From NCBI GenBank assembly GCA_937916135.1, contig CALFTQ010000062.1:1-12233 (forward strand): DNA of 12,233 nt, given 5' to 3'. The notes under the pieces were generated by a model. It ran no database searches, was not told where the DNA came from, and saw nothing but the letters and a program-made list of their open reading frames with translations. Below are positions 6,432 to 12,233 of the stretch, piece by piece (the first letter of the stretch is position 1; every line of letters starts with the position of its first letter). The position numbers were made by a program, and so were the translations under genes. This DNA is from an uncultured Verrucomicrobiales bacterium (GTDB lineage: Bacteria; Verrucomicrobiota; Verrucomicrobiia; Verrucomicrobiales; Akkermansiaceae).

Positions 6432-7856
6432 ATGAGCGCTATACCGAATGTACTGGCAGGCCGTTACGCCTCTGATTCCATGAAAGCCATCTGGTCCGCA
6501 GAGGGTCGCATTGTGCTGGAGCGTGAGTTCTGGATTGCGGTGATGAAGGCCCAGAAGGACCTGGGGCTGGATATTCCGCAGGAGGCTATTGATGCCTATG
6601 AGCGCGTGAAGGAACAGGTGGATGTGGAGAGCATCAACGCCCGTGAGCGTGTGACCCGCCACGATGTGAAGGCCCGCATCGAGGAGTTCTGCGACCTGGC
6701 CGGATTTGAGCACATTCACAAGGGCATGACCAGCCGCGACCTGACGGAGAATGTGGAGCAGCTGCAGATCTGGCGCTCCATGCACATCATCCGCGACAAG
6801 GCGGTAGCCGTTCTGGACCGCATGGCTAAGCGCGCCAACGGCTGGCGCGATATGGTCTTTGCCGCCCGCACGCACAATGTGGCCGCCCAGGCCACGACCA
6901 TGGGCAAGCGCGTGGCGATGTTCGGCGAGGAGATTGTGCACTGGGCCTGGGCCTGGGTGAGCATGATGGAGCGCTACCGCGTGCGCGGTCTGAAAGGCGC
7001 CGTGGGCACCCAGCTGGACCAGCTTTCCCTCTTCGGCAAGAACCCGGATACCGTGCGCGAGCTCGAGGAGCGCATCTGCGCCCACCTGGGCATTGCCTCC
7101 AAGTGGATGAATGTGGGGCAGGTGTACCCGCGTTCCCTGGATTTTGAGATTATTTCCGGCCTGGTGGGTCTGGCCAGCGGCCCGAGCAGCTTCTGCAAGA
7201 CCTGGCGCCTCATGGTGGGCCACGAGCTCTGCACTGAGGGCTTTGCCAAGGGGCAGACCGGCTCCAGCGCCATGCCGCACAAGATGAACCCGCGCTCCTG
7301 CGAGCGTGTGAACGGTTTCCACGCCATCCTGAAGGGCCATCTCACCATGATTGGCGGTATCATCGGCGACCAGTGGAACGAGGGCGATGTGTCCTGCTCC
7401 GTGGTGCGCCGCTGCGTGCTGCCGGATGCCTTCCTGGCGGCGGATGGCCTGTTTGAGACCTTCATCACGGTGCTGGACCAGATGGGTATGTATGAGCCCG
7501 TGGTGCGCACGGAGCTGAACCGCTACCTGCCCTTCCTGATGACCACCACCATCATGATGGCGGCGGTGAAGCGCGGCGTGGGCCGCGAGACGGCGCACGA
7601 GGTCATCAAGGAGCACGCCGTGGCGGTTTCCAACGACCTGCGCAATGGTCTCATCTCCACCAATGACCTGCTGGACCGCCTGGGGGCCGATGGCCGCCTG
7701 AAGCTGACCCGCGAGGAGATTCAGGAGATTTACGATGCCAACGCCGGTGATACCGGCATGGCCGCCCAGCAGGTGGATGCCTTTGCTGCCATGGTGCAGG
7801 AGCTCGCCACCCGTTTCCCGGAGGGCGTGGGCTACGTGCCCGGTGCCATTCTCTGA
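6432..7856 (+). CDS. purB: Adenylosuccinate lyase
   Basis: This 474-residue cytosolic enzyme of the fumarase/aspartase superfamily splits SAICAR to AICAR and adenylosuccinate to AMP, releasing fumarate in both reactions of purine synthesis. The length is normal. Visible hallmarks are TSRDLTEN (100-107), the catalytic-type histidine in ARTHNVAAQATTMGKR (H148), the flexible signature loop GSSAMPHKMNPRSCE (277-291, with the catalytic serine expected among S278/S279), and WNEGDVSCSVVRR (315-327) typical of PurB. The start at 6432 is preferred because 6396 falls inside the promoter and the residues between the two starts look unlike the family. The gene is followed after 9 bp by the glycosidase gene, which has no promoter of its own that I can see, so the two probably form one transcript. 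No other purine genes are in view. Confidence 0.97.
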   Translation: MSAIPNVLAGRYASDSMKAIWSAEGRIVLEREFWIAVMKAQKDLGLDIPQEAIDAYERVKEQVDVESINARERVTRHDVKARIEEFCDLAGFEHIHKGMTSRDLTENVEQLQIWRSMHIIRDKAVAVLDRMAKRANGWRDMVFAARTHNVAAQATTMGKRVAMFGEEIVHWAWAWVSMMERYRVRGLKGAVGTQLDQLSLFGKNPDTVRELEERICAHLGIASKWMNVGQVYPRSLDFEIISGLVGLASGPSSFCKTWRLMVGHELCTEGFAKGQTGSSAMPHKMNPRSCERVNGFHAILKGHLTMIGGIIGDQWNEGDVSCSVVRRCVLPDAFLAADGLFETFITVLDQMGMYEPVVRTELNRYLPFLMTTTIMMAAVKRGVGRETAHEVIKEHAVAVSNDLRNGLISTNDLLDRLGADGRLKLTREEIQEIYDANAGDTGMAAQQVDAFAAMVQELATRFPEGVGYVPGAIL

Positions 7857-7865
7857 TGCGCCCGT

Positions 7866-10037
7866 ATGGCTTCTGCCGAGGAACAGCTTCTGTTTGACAA
7901 CGGGGCCTACCGCCTGACCGGCCGCCGGCTGGAGCAGCCCGGCCTGGTGGCGGAGCTGGTATCGCCCGCGTGTCTGCGCATCACCCGCGGTGGCGAAAGC
8001 CGCGAGGTGAGCATCCCCACCACGCTGCCGGAGGGCTGCGCCCGCGTGCACAGCTCGGTGCCGGTGCTGCAGGCCATGTATGCGCTGGCCGTGCAGGAGC
8101 TGCAGGCCAATATCTCACAGGACGGACTTTTGCTGGCCGGGGCTGCCTGGTCTACGGTGTGGACGCGTGATATCGCTTTTGCCGCTGCGCTGGGCACGGC
8201 GCTGGCCGCCCCGCAGGCCACGCGTGCCAGCCTGGAATCGCGCGTGCGCGGTGGTGTGGTGGTGCAGGATACCGGCACCGGCGGTGGCTGGCCGGTCTCG
8301 ACCGACCGCGTGGCCTGGGCGCTGGGTGCCTGGTCGCTCTACCAGGTGCAGGGTGACCGCAGCTGGCTGGAGTGGTGCGTGGAGGTGCTCGTGGCCACGC
8401 TGGAGCAGGATGCCGTGGTGCTTTCGGCAGAGAAGCTGCTGCGCCCCGGCGAGACTTCCTTCATCGACTGGCGGGAGCAGAGCTACCCGGACTGGATGAC
8501 CCCGGCGGATATTGCGGCCTCCTATGCTTTCGGCACGAATGTGTTGCATTATCTCTGCCGCCAGCTGCTGGGCCGCATGCTGCTGGAGCTGGGGCGCGAG
8601 AAGGAGGCGGAGGAAGCTGCCGCCGCTGCCACGCGGCTGGCCGGTGCGATAGATGATTGTTTCTGGAATGCGGGAGCCGCGCACTACGGGATGATGCGCA
8701 CGGCGGAGGGCTACCTGGATGACCGCGTGGATTCGCTGGCTACCTCGCTGGCGGTGCTCTGCGGGCTGGCGGGTGAGCAATCTGCACAGGTGATGCAGCA
8801 CCTGCCGCGCTCCCCCTTCGGCACCCCGGTGTTCACCCCCTACAAGGTGAGCCGGGAAGCGGCTTACCATAACCGCAGTGTGTGGCCTTTTGTGGAGGCC
8901 TACGTGCTGCTGGCGCAGGCCGATGTGCAGGATACGGCGGCGGCCTGCTTCTCCATGTCCTCCCTGCTGCGGGCGGCCATGGCTTTCGGCACCAATAAGG
9001 AGAATTTCCATGCAGAGAGCGGCGAGGCCCGCGATACCATCCAGAACGGCGACCGCCAGCTCTGGAGCGTGGCCGGCATGCTCGGTATGTGCTACTATGG
9101 ATTGTTCGGCATTAAGTATGAAGGGGATAACCTGGTGGTGCAGCCCTGCGTGCCCCGCGAATACCGCGGCAGCCACTGGCTCACCGGCCTGCGCATCCGC
9201 AACATGGTGCTGGATATCCATATCAACGGCTACGGCACCGAGGTCTGGTCCTCCATGGTGAACGGCAAGCCGGATTCCCCCATTATCCCGCTCGATGCCG
9301 AGGGGCATATCCAGCTGGAGCTGGAGCTCATGCCCGCCGAGGAATTATCTGCCACCCCGCAGCCGCAGCGCGCCACGGAGGATTTGCCCGAGCCCCGCTG
9401 GGATTCCCCCACCGCCCGGGAGCTGCGCTGGCACTCCGTGCCCGGGGCGGCCAGTTACAATGTGTTCCGCAACGGGGTGGCCTTTGCCGCCACGCTGGAT
9501 TGCCACTGCACCCTGCCGCCCGGCAAGGCGCATTACAATGAATACACGGTGCAGGCGGTGAATGGCAGCACCACTTCCTGCTTCAGCAGCCCCTTTGAGT
9601 GCCCCGCCCCCGGGTGCCGCAGCCTGCTGGCCCCCGCCAGAGTGGGAGCAGATGCCGAATATGAGGTGGAGAACGGCCAGGCCTGGCTGGATACCCGCCC
9701 CTGCACAGCCCGCCTGGATTACGAGGAAACTGTGCTGGCCGAGGGCACCTACAGCATCCGCGTGTTCTACAGCAACGCCACCGCCTCCCTGCGCGACAGC
9801 GATACCTGCGCCCTGCGTGAACTGATGGTGGATGGTGAATCCGCCGGTATCTTCCTGCTCCCGCATAATACGGAGGCAGGGCAGTGGGAGGATTACTCAC
9901 GCTCTGCCGCGCTGAAGCTTACCCTCCCCGCCGGTACCCACCGCTTCTCCCTTTGCTATACCCCCCGCTGCACCAATGCCAATGGTGAAATCAACCAGTG
10001 CATGGTCCGCCAGCTTGAAATCACGCGCATTTCTTAA
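7866..10037 (+). CDS. Six-hairpin glycosidase-like protein with C-terminal beta domains
   Basis: This is a 723-residue protein without a signal peptide (MASAEEQLLFDNGAYRL). Residues 1-60 resemble the short N-terminal beta region found in front of bacterial six-hairpin glycosidases. About 65-430 looks like an (alpha/alpha)6 barrel, with WTRDIAF (99-105), ETSFIDWREQSYP (196-208), YHNRSVWPFVEAY (334-346) and ESGEARDTIQNGDRQLW (384-400). These aromatic and acidic clusters are typical of sugar-binding barrels. About 505-578 resembles a fibronectin III fold (PEPRWDSP, YNVFRNG). About 590-723 resembles a galactose-binding-like carbohydrate module (GTYSIRVFYSN, a lysine/arginine-poor beta sandwich ending MVRQLEITRI). 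I cannot assign a CAZy family, substrate or catalytic pair. Carbohydrate-binding modules on a protein with no export signal are odd. It probably shares the purB transcript and has no Shine-Dalgarno sequence. Confidence 0.75.
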   Translation: MASAEEQLLFDNGAYRLTGRRLEQPGLVAELVSPACLRITRGGESREVSIPTTLPEGCARVHSSVPVLQAMYALAVQELQANISQDGLLLAGAAWSTVWTRDIAFAAALGTALAAPQATRASLESRVRGGVVVQDTGTGGGWPVSTDRVAWALGAWSLYQVQGDRSWLEWCVEVLVATLEQDAVVLSAEKLLRPGETSFIDWREQSYPDWMTPADIAASYAFGTNVLHYLCRQLLGRMLLELGREKEAEEAAAAATRLAGAIDDCFWNAGAAHYGMMRTAEGYLDDRVDSLATSLAVLCGLAGEQSAQVMQHLPRSPFGTPVFTPYKVSREAAYHNRSVWPFVEAYVLLAQADVQDTAAACFSMSSLLRAAMAFGTNKENFHAESGEARDTIQNGDRQLWSVAGMLGMCYYGLFGIKYEGDNLVVQPCVPREYRGSHWLTGLRIRNMVLDIHINGYGTEVWSSMVNGKPDSPIIPLDAEGHIQLELELMPAEELSATPQPQRATEDLPEPRWDSPTARELRWHSVPGAASYNVFRNGVAFAATLDCHCTLPPGKAHYNEYTVQAVNGSTTSCFSSPFECPAPGCRSLLAPARVGADAEYEVENGQAWLDTRPCTARLDYEETVLAEGTYSIRVFYSNATASLRDSDTCALRELMVDGESAGIFLLPHNTEAGQWEDYSRSAALKLTLPAGTHRFSLCYTPRCTNANGEINQCMVRQLEITRIS

Positions 10038-10052
10038 AAAATACGCATTTTT
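10036..10052. terminator. Possible bidirectional terminator between convergent genes
   Basis: AAAAAT (10037-10042) pairs with ATTTTT (10047-10052) around a 4-nt loop. The stem is all A-T and six bases long. It sits exactly between the stop of the glycosidase (10035-10037) and the stop of the minus-strand gene (10051-10053), overlapping both stop codons. Each strand ends the stem in a T-run. The stem is weak for a true intrinsic terminator, so this is a tentative call based mainly on position and symmetry. Confidence 0.3.
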
Positions 10053-10428
10053 AAATTCCGCGCACGGCGCGGTACACGGAGAAGGCAATGAGGAGTTTGA
10101 GGATGAGCGCAAAGCTCATGCCCCAGGTGATGGCAATGGTGCTTTTGGTCTTGGCGCTCAGCTTCCGGGTGATGGCCAGCCAGAAGAAGATGATGCCCTG
10201 GATGAGGGCTGAGATGCAGATGGCCGCCACCTTGTTGAACCCCACCCAGTCCAGCGGCATGGCCACCGGCAGCAGGAAGGCATAGGTGCAGGTCATCAGG
10301 TCTGCAATTTCTGCCAGCCACATGACTACGGCAGAGGGTACCATGATGCACAGCAGCAGCGTGAGCCGCGCTACCTTGCTGTATCTCTCTTCCTGCGTGG
10401 GGATGTACATGACCCTCTCATACTGCAT
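10051..10428 (-). CDS. Small multi-pass membrane protein, function unknown
   Basis: I do not recognise this 125-residue protein. A polar, charged N-terminus (MQYERVMYIPTQEERYSK) is followed by hydrophobic segments at about 21-38, 46-59 (weaker), 65-87 and 97-118. This gives three or four membrane helices, with KVAAICISALIQGIIFFWLAI the clearest. Positive residues between the last two (RKLSAKTK, 88-95) suggest that this loop faces the cytoplasm. The start at 10428 has AGGGG (10441-10437) eight bases before it, the only recognisable ribosome binding site in the window. An alternative start at 10410 has its purines too close. A longer frame opens at 10608 but runs through the repeat element at 10529 onward, so I reject it. 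The gene converges on the glycosidase with 13 bp between stops. Confidence 0.65.
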   Translation of the reverse strand: MQYERVMYIPTQEERYSKVARLTLLLCIMVPSAVVMWLAEIADLMTCTYAFLLPVAMPLDWVGFNKVAAICISALIQGIIFFWLAITRKLSAKTKSTIAITWGMSFALILKLLIAFSVYRAVRGI

Positions 10429-10528
10429 GATTCCGGCCCCTGTGTCAAGGCGCGTGAAGGTCAGTTTCAGGCATTGTTCAGACTTTGGGCCACACAAATG
10501 CCACACCTGTCCCAACGTTTGAGTACTG

Positions 10529-10633
10529 AGCCCCGGCAGGGGTGACAGCCAGTCACGGCGTAGGGCGTAAGCCCGGAGACGGAAAAGCACAGCATCAGTG
10601 TATTGCATCGCTTTCTGTCACCCCTCCGGGGCT
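10529..10633. repeat. REP-like inverted repeat with inner GGGC-GTAA-GCCC hairpin
   Basis: AGCCCCGGCAGGGGTGACAG (10529-10548) is matched by the reverse complement of 10615-10633 over 19 bases, with one extra base in the left arm. Between the arms lies GGGC-GTAA-GCCC (10563-10574), a compact hairpin whose loop would be the stable GNRA type as RNA. From memory, similar AGCCCCGG...GGTGACAG sequences are widespread between genes in Planctomycetota and Verrucomicrobiota. I could not search for further copies. No transposase is present. Confidence 0.65.
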
Positions 10634-10653
10634 CCATTTTATTTTGTCGCATT

Positions 10654-10716
10654 CCGGGGGCTGCGCCCAGGTTGCAGGCTTACCCCCGGCTAGTGTTCTT
10701 TCACTCACTTCGTGGG
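10654..10716. repeat. Second module of the REP-like element
   Basis: CCGGGGG (10654-10660) pairs with CCCCCGG (10683-10689). After a TAGTGTTCTTT stretch, CTCAC-TTC-GTGGG (10704-10716) forms another small hairpin, which on the minus strand has a C-GAA-G triloop. This block follows the 10529-10633 inverted repeat after about 20 bp and looks like the second half of the same composite element. The remaining sequence to about 10740 shows no coding signal. Confidence 0.5.
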
Positions 10717-10743
10717 CTCAAAATTCCTCGGGCTTTCAGCTCG

Positions 10744-10814
10744 CCAAATTCCCATTTTCCAAGCAGAGGGGGGGATTCTTCCAAAATCTTTGGTGCACAA
10801 TTGTGGGAAATTGG
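10744..10814. promoter_or_regulatory. Operator-like palindromes upstream of the nitroreductase
   Basis: A perfect 10-bp palindrome CACAATTGTG lies at 10796-10805, about 18 bp before the -35 box. CCAAA-ATC-TTTGG precedes it (10781-10793). CCAAATTCCCA (10744-10754) and TGGGAAATTGG (10804-10814) form an 11-bp inverted repeat with one mismatch. This density of dyads next to a promoter suggests a regulator-binding region, but no regulator gene is in view and chance palindromes in AT-rich DNA are possible. The region also includes a run of seven G (10768-10774). Confidence 0.35.
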
Positions 10815-10823
10815 CTTTTTGCT

Positions 10824-10852
10824 TTACAAGCGGGAGTGCCTGCTGCTACAAT
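10824..10852 (+). promoter_or_regulatory. Nitroreductase promoter, extended -10
   Basis: TTACAA (10824-10829) and TACAAT (10847-10852) are 17 bp apart, and TGC (10844-10846) forms an extended -10. The ATG at 10860 begins only eight bases after the -10 box, so the transcript should start on or next to the start codon, and no Shine-Dalgarno sequence is possible. This also fixes the gene start, since all in-frame upstream ATGs lie before the promoter. Confidence 0.7.
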
Positions 10853-10859
10853 ACGGGGC

Positions 10860-11465
10860 ATGTTCAAGAATGTGCTGAAAGTCTGTGTGTTGGCCGGGGC
10901 TCTGCTGCCTGGCTGGGGTGCCGGGGAAGAAGAGAAAGCCCTGCCTGCGCCGGTGATGACGGGCGGCATGCCGCTGATGGAGGCCATCGCGCAGCGCCAC
11001 TCTGCCCGTGATTATGATACTACCCGCTGCATCGATGAGCAGACGCTGGCGGATATCCTGTGGGTGGCCTGGGGCATGAACCCGCAGGGAAAGCGCACCA
11101 TTCCCACCTCCCGCAACCTGCAGAACATGCAGCTCTTTGTGCTCACCCCCACCGGCACCTGGGAATACGATGGCCCGGGACACAAGCTGGTAAAGGTGAA
11201 TGATAAGAACCTCATCCCCCTCTGCGAACGGCAGGATTTCGTGAAGAATGCTCCGCTGCACCTTCTCTACACCATCAAGAATGACCGCGGTGGCGAAAAT
11301 CATGTGGGTTCTGCCTATCAGAATGTGTACCTTTACTGCACCTCCCGCGGGCTCTCCACCGTCATTCGCGCCATGATTGATAAGGAAGGTCTCAAACGCG
11401 AGATGGGTCTGCCGGAAAATCACAGCGTCATTGTGCACCAGTGCATCGGCTGGCCGGGCAAGTAA
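10860..11465 (+). CDS. Exported nitroreductase / SagB-like flavin oxidoreductase
   Basis: This is a 201-residue protein. Residues 1-22 (MFKNVLKVCVLAGALLPGWGAG) have a positive start and a hydrophobic core, forming a plausible Sec signal peptide cut near 20-22. The rest is a nitroreductase fold: RHSAR (46-50) with the usual arginine and serine contacts to FMN phosphate, LADILWVAWGMNP (63-75), TSRNLQNMQLFVL (83-95), VGSAYQNVYLYCTSRGL (149-165) and the closing IGWPGK (196-201). Such enzymes use FMN with NAD(P)H, but SagB-like members can act as oxidases or dehydrogenases on other substrates, and the substrate here cannot be told. An exported form would have to acquire flavin outside the usual cytosolic NAD(P)H pool. 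It is a single-gene unit facing a convergent sialidase. Confidence 0.88.
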   Translation: MFKNVLKVCVLAGALLPGWGAGEEEKALPAPVMTGGMPLMEAIAQRHSARDYDTTRCIDEQTLADILWVAWGMNPQGKRTIPTSRNLQNMQLFVLTPTGTWEYDGPGHKLVKVNDKNLIPLCERQDFVKNAPLHLLYTIKNDRGGENHVGSAYQNVYLYCTSRGLSTVIRAMIDKEGLKREMGLPENHSVIVHQCIGWPGK

Positions 11466-11500
11466 AGGCTTCTCGCTTCATATATCCATCCTCCTTACCT

Positions 11501-11531
11501 GCAGGTTTCAACACAGAGTGTTGAAACCTGC
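11501..11531 (+). terminator. Strong stem-loop after the nitroreductase
   Basis: GCAGGTTTCAACAC (11501-11514) pairs perfectly over 14 bp with 11518-11531, leaving the 3-nt loop AGA. It begins 36 bp after the stop codon. The following bases, GTTATTTCC, are only moderately T-rich, so it may be a transcription terminator or a 3'-end stabilising hairpin for the nitroreductase mRNA. Confidence 0.6.
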
Positions 11532-11557
11532 GTTATTTCCACTTCAGATTCACATGC

Positions 11558-11590
11558 AAAAAAAGCTCCGGTCTCACTTGGAGACCGGAG
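11558..11590 (-). terminator. Rho-independent terminator of the sialidase gene
   Basis: On the minus strand the perfect 10-bp stem CTCCGGTCTC / GAGACCGGAG (11566-11590, loop of five bases) is followed by one C and then seven T. This is a textbook intrinsic terminator, located 33 bp after the sialidase stop codon. A run of nine G (11596-11604) lies between the stop and the stem. It is outside the reading frame, so length changes would not shift the protein. Confidence 0.88.
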
Positions 11591-11622
11591 AGTGAGGGGG
11601 GGGGAGACGCAAGCTGCCGGTA

Positions 11623-12233
11623 TTATCGGGCGCTCATGATTTCCTCCATGGGGAGGATGATGAAGCCGATACCGCGGTTGCCGTTCTTGCCGTTGTTGTG
11701 GCTGGTTTCGTAGATGACGCCGAGGTGGTCCTCATCCACCATGGCCTGGCAGGAGTACCCCATGCAGCGGCGCACATCGTAGAGCAGGCCGGTGTTCCAG
11801 GTTTTGCCATCGTCCCTGGAGACACGCACGGTCATGTTGCTGCGGCCGTTGATACGGGGGTTGGAGAAGAGGAGCAGCTTACCGTACTTCGCAGAATCTA
11901 CAGCAATGATGGAACCCTGGCAGGTGGGCTCGCTGAGGCCCTTGTTGTTGGTCTCATGCGGCTGCCAGGTCTTGCCCAGATCGCGGGTCACATACACGAT
12001 GCGGCGGCCCTGGTAGGCCTCGTTGCGGCAGTTGATCATGATGGAGCCATCCTGCAGCTCCACCACCTGGCATTCGGAGGTGGCGTGGGGCACGCCATTG
12101 CCATAGACCCAGTTCTTACCGCCATCCGTAGAGTAGCAGATGGTGCTCATGCAGCGGGGCTTGGCCGCGCGGTCCCAGATCTGGGCGGGGAACACGATGA
12201 CACCCTTGCTGGTCACGATACCATTGCCCGGGC
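11623..12233 (-). CDS. Sialidase (exo-alpha-sialidase), C-terminal part
   Basis: The gene runs off the right edge, so only about the last 200 residues are visible and its start, signal peptide and the N-terminal RIP motif are outside. The frame stays open to the edge (PGNGI then VTSKGVIVFPAQ), so an internal GTG at 12216 is not the start. Three Asp boxes characteristic of six-bladed sialidase propellers are present: STDGGKNW, TRDLGKTW and SRDDGKTW. Also visible are the second arginine context (MINCRNE), the third (SNPRINGRSN), and the tyrosine nucleophile region MGYSCQAMV (Tyr codon 11755-11757) followed by HLGVIYE. The gene removes terminal sialic acid from glycans, in gut bacteria often mucin, and is probably secreted. 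This is family GH33-like, judged by motifs. It ends with the terminator at 11558-11590. Confidence 0.93.
   Translation of the reverse strand, partial: PGNGIVTSKGVIVFPAQIWDRAAKPRCMSTICYSTDGGKNWVYGNGVPHATSECQVVELQDGSIMINCRNEAYQGRRIVYVTRDLGKTWQPHETNNKGLSEPTCQGSIIAVDSAKYGKLLLFSNPRINGRSNMTVRVSRDDGKTWNTGLLYDVRRCMGYSCQAMVDEDHLGVIYETSHNNGKNGNRGIGFIILPMEEIMSAR

Noticed and set aside
6342..8051. A 569-codon minus-strand frame covering purB
   Set aside because: It runs through purB, the right-hand repeat end and the purB promoter, and has no family features. The plus strand has unmistakable adenylosuccinate lyase motifs.
8115..9308. A 397-codon minus-strand frame opposite the glycosidase
   Set aside because: Same cause: it mirrors the codon bias of the real gene and has no coherent domain.
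10429..10608. N-terminal extension of the small membrane protein
   Set aside because: These 60 codons run through the REP-like repeat at 10529 onward and encode no hydrophobic or conserved pattern. The ATG at 10428 has a ribosome binding site.
10542..10859. N-terminal extension of the nitroreductase
   Set aside because: The extension lies inside the repeat element and crosses the promoter. The ATG at 10860 begins a good signal peptide immediately after the -10 box.
11596..11604. Run of nine G as a phase-variation switch
   Set aside because: It lies between the sialidase stop codon and its terminator, so length changes cannot alter a reading frame or the promoters seen here.

Overview
The window is a GC-rich bacterial chromosome segment. 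It looks like a host-associated Verrucomicrobiota member, and an Akkermansia-like relative is my best guess. That guess rests on a large alpha-2-macroglobulin, an exported nitroreductase, an Asp-box sialidase, a six-hairpin glycosidase, genes mostly without Shine-Dalgarno sequences, and GC-rich hairpin repeats between genes. It is an inference from gene content and style, not a sequence match.

Layout. Positions 1-313 are non-coding: a short array of hairpins separated by AATTTCGAT, a near-perfect 23-bp inverted repeat, phased A-tracts, and an extended -10 promoter. Positions 314-6091 (+) encode a 1925-residue secreted or lipid-anchored alpha-2-macroglobulin whose thioester motif is destroyed (PGGNTEY where PxGCxEQ is expected). 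Positions 6077-6356 hold the most unusual element: two head-to-head arrays of small hairpins separated by a conserved ATATCGT linker, with matching inverted ends. The left end supplies the last four sense codons and the stop of the macroglobulin gene. A promoter follows, then purB (6432-7856, adenylosuccinate lyase). Nine bases later comes a 723-residue cytosolic-looking six-hairpin glycosidase-like protein with C-terminal beta-sandwich domains (7866-10037).

A small membrane protein (10051-10428) lies convergently on the minus strand. A 431-bp divergent intergenic region follows, containing a composite REP-like repeat (about 10529-10716), operator-like palindromes and a promoter. It precedes an apparently leaderless exported nitroreductase (10860-11465). 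Two strong hairpins, one of them a textbook terminator for the opposite strand, separate it from the 3' part of a sialidase gene on the minus strand that runs off the window end (11623-12233).

Functionally, the macroglobulin and sialidase fit a cell-envelope or mucosal lifestyle. PurB is housekeeping and probably drives cotranscription of the glycosidase. The regions between genes look more novel than the genes: the ATATCGT hairpin array keeps its linkers, stem complementarity, 3-nt loops and strand polarity while the stem sequences vary.
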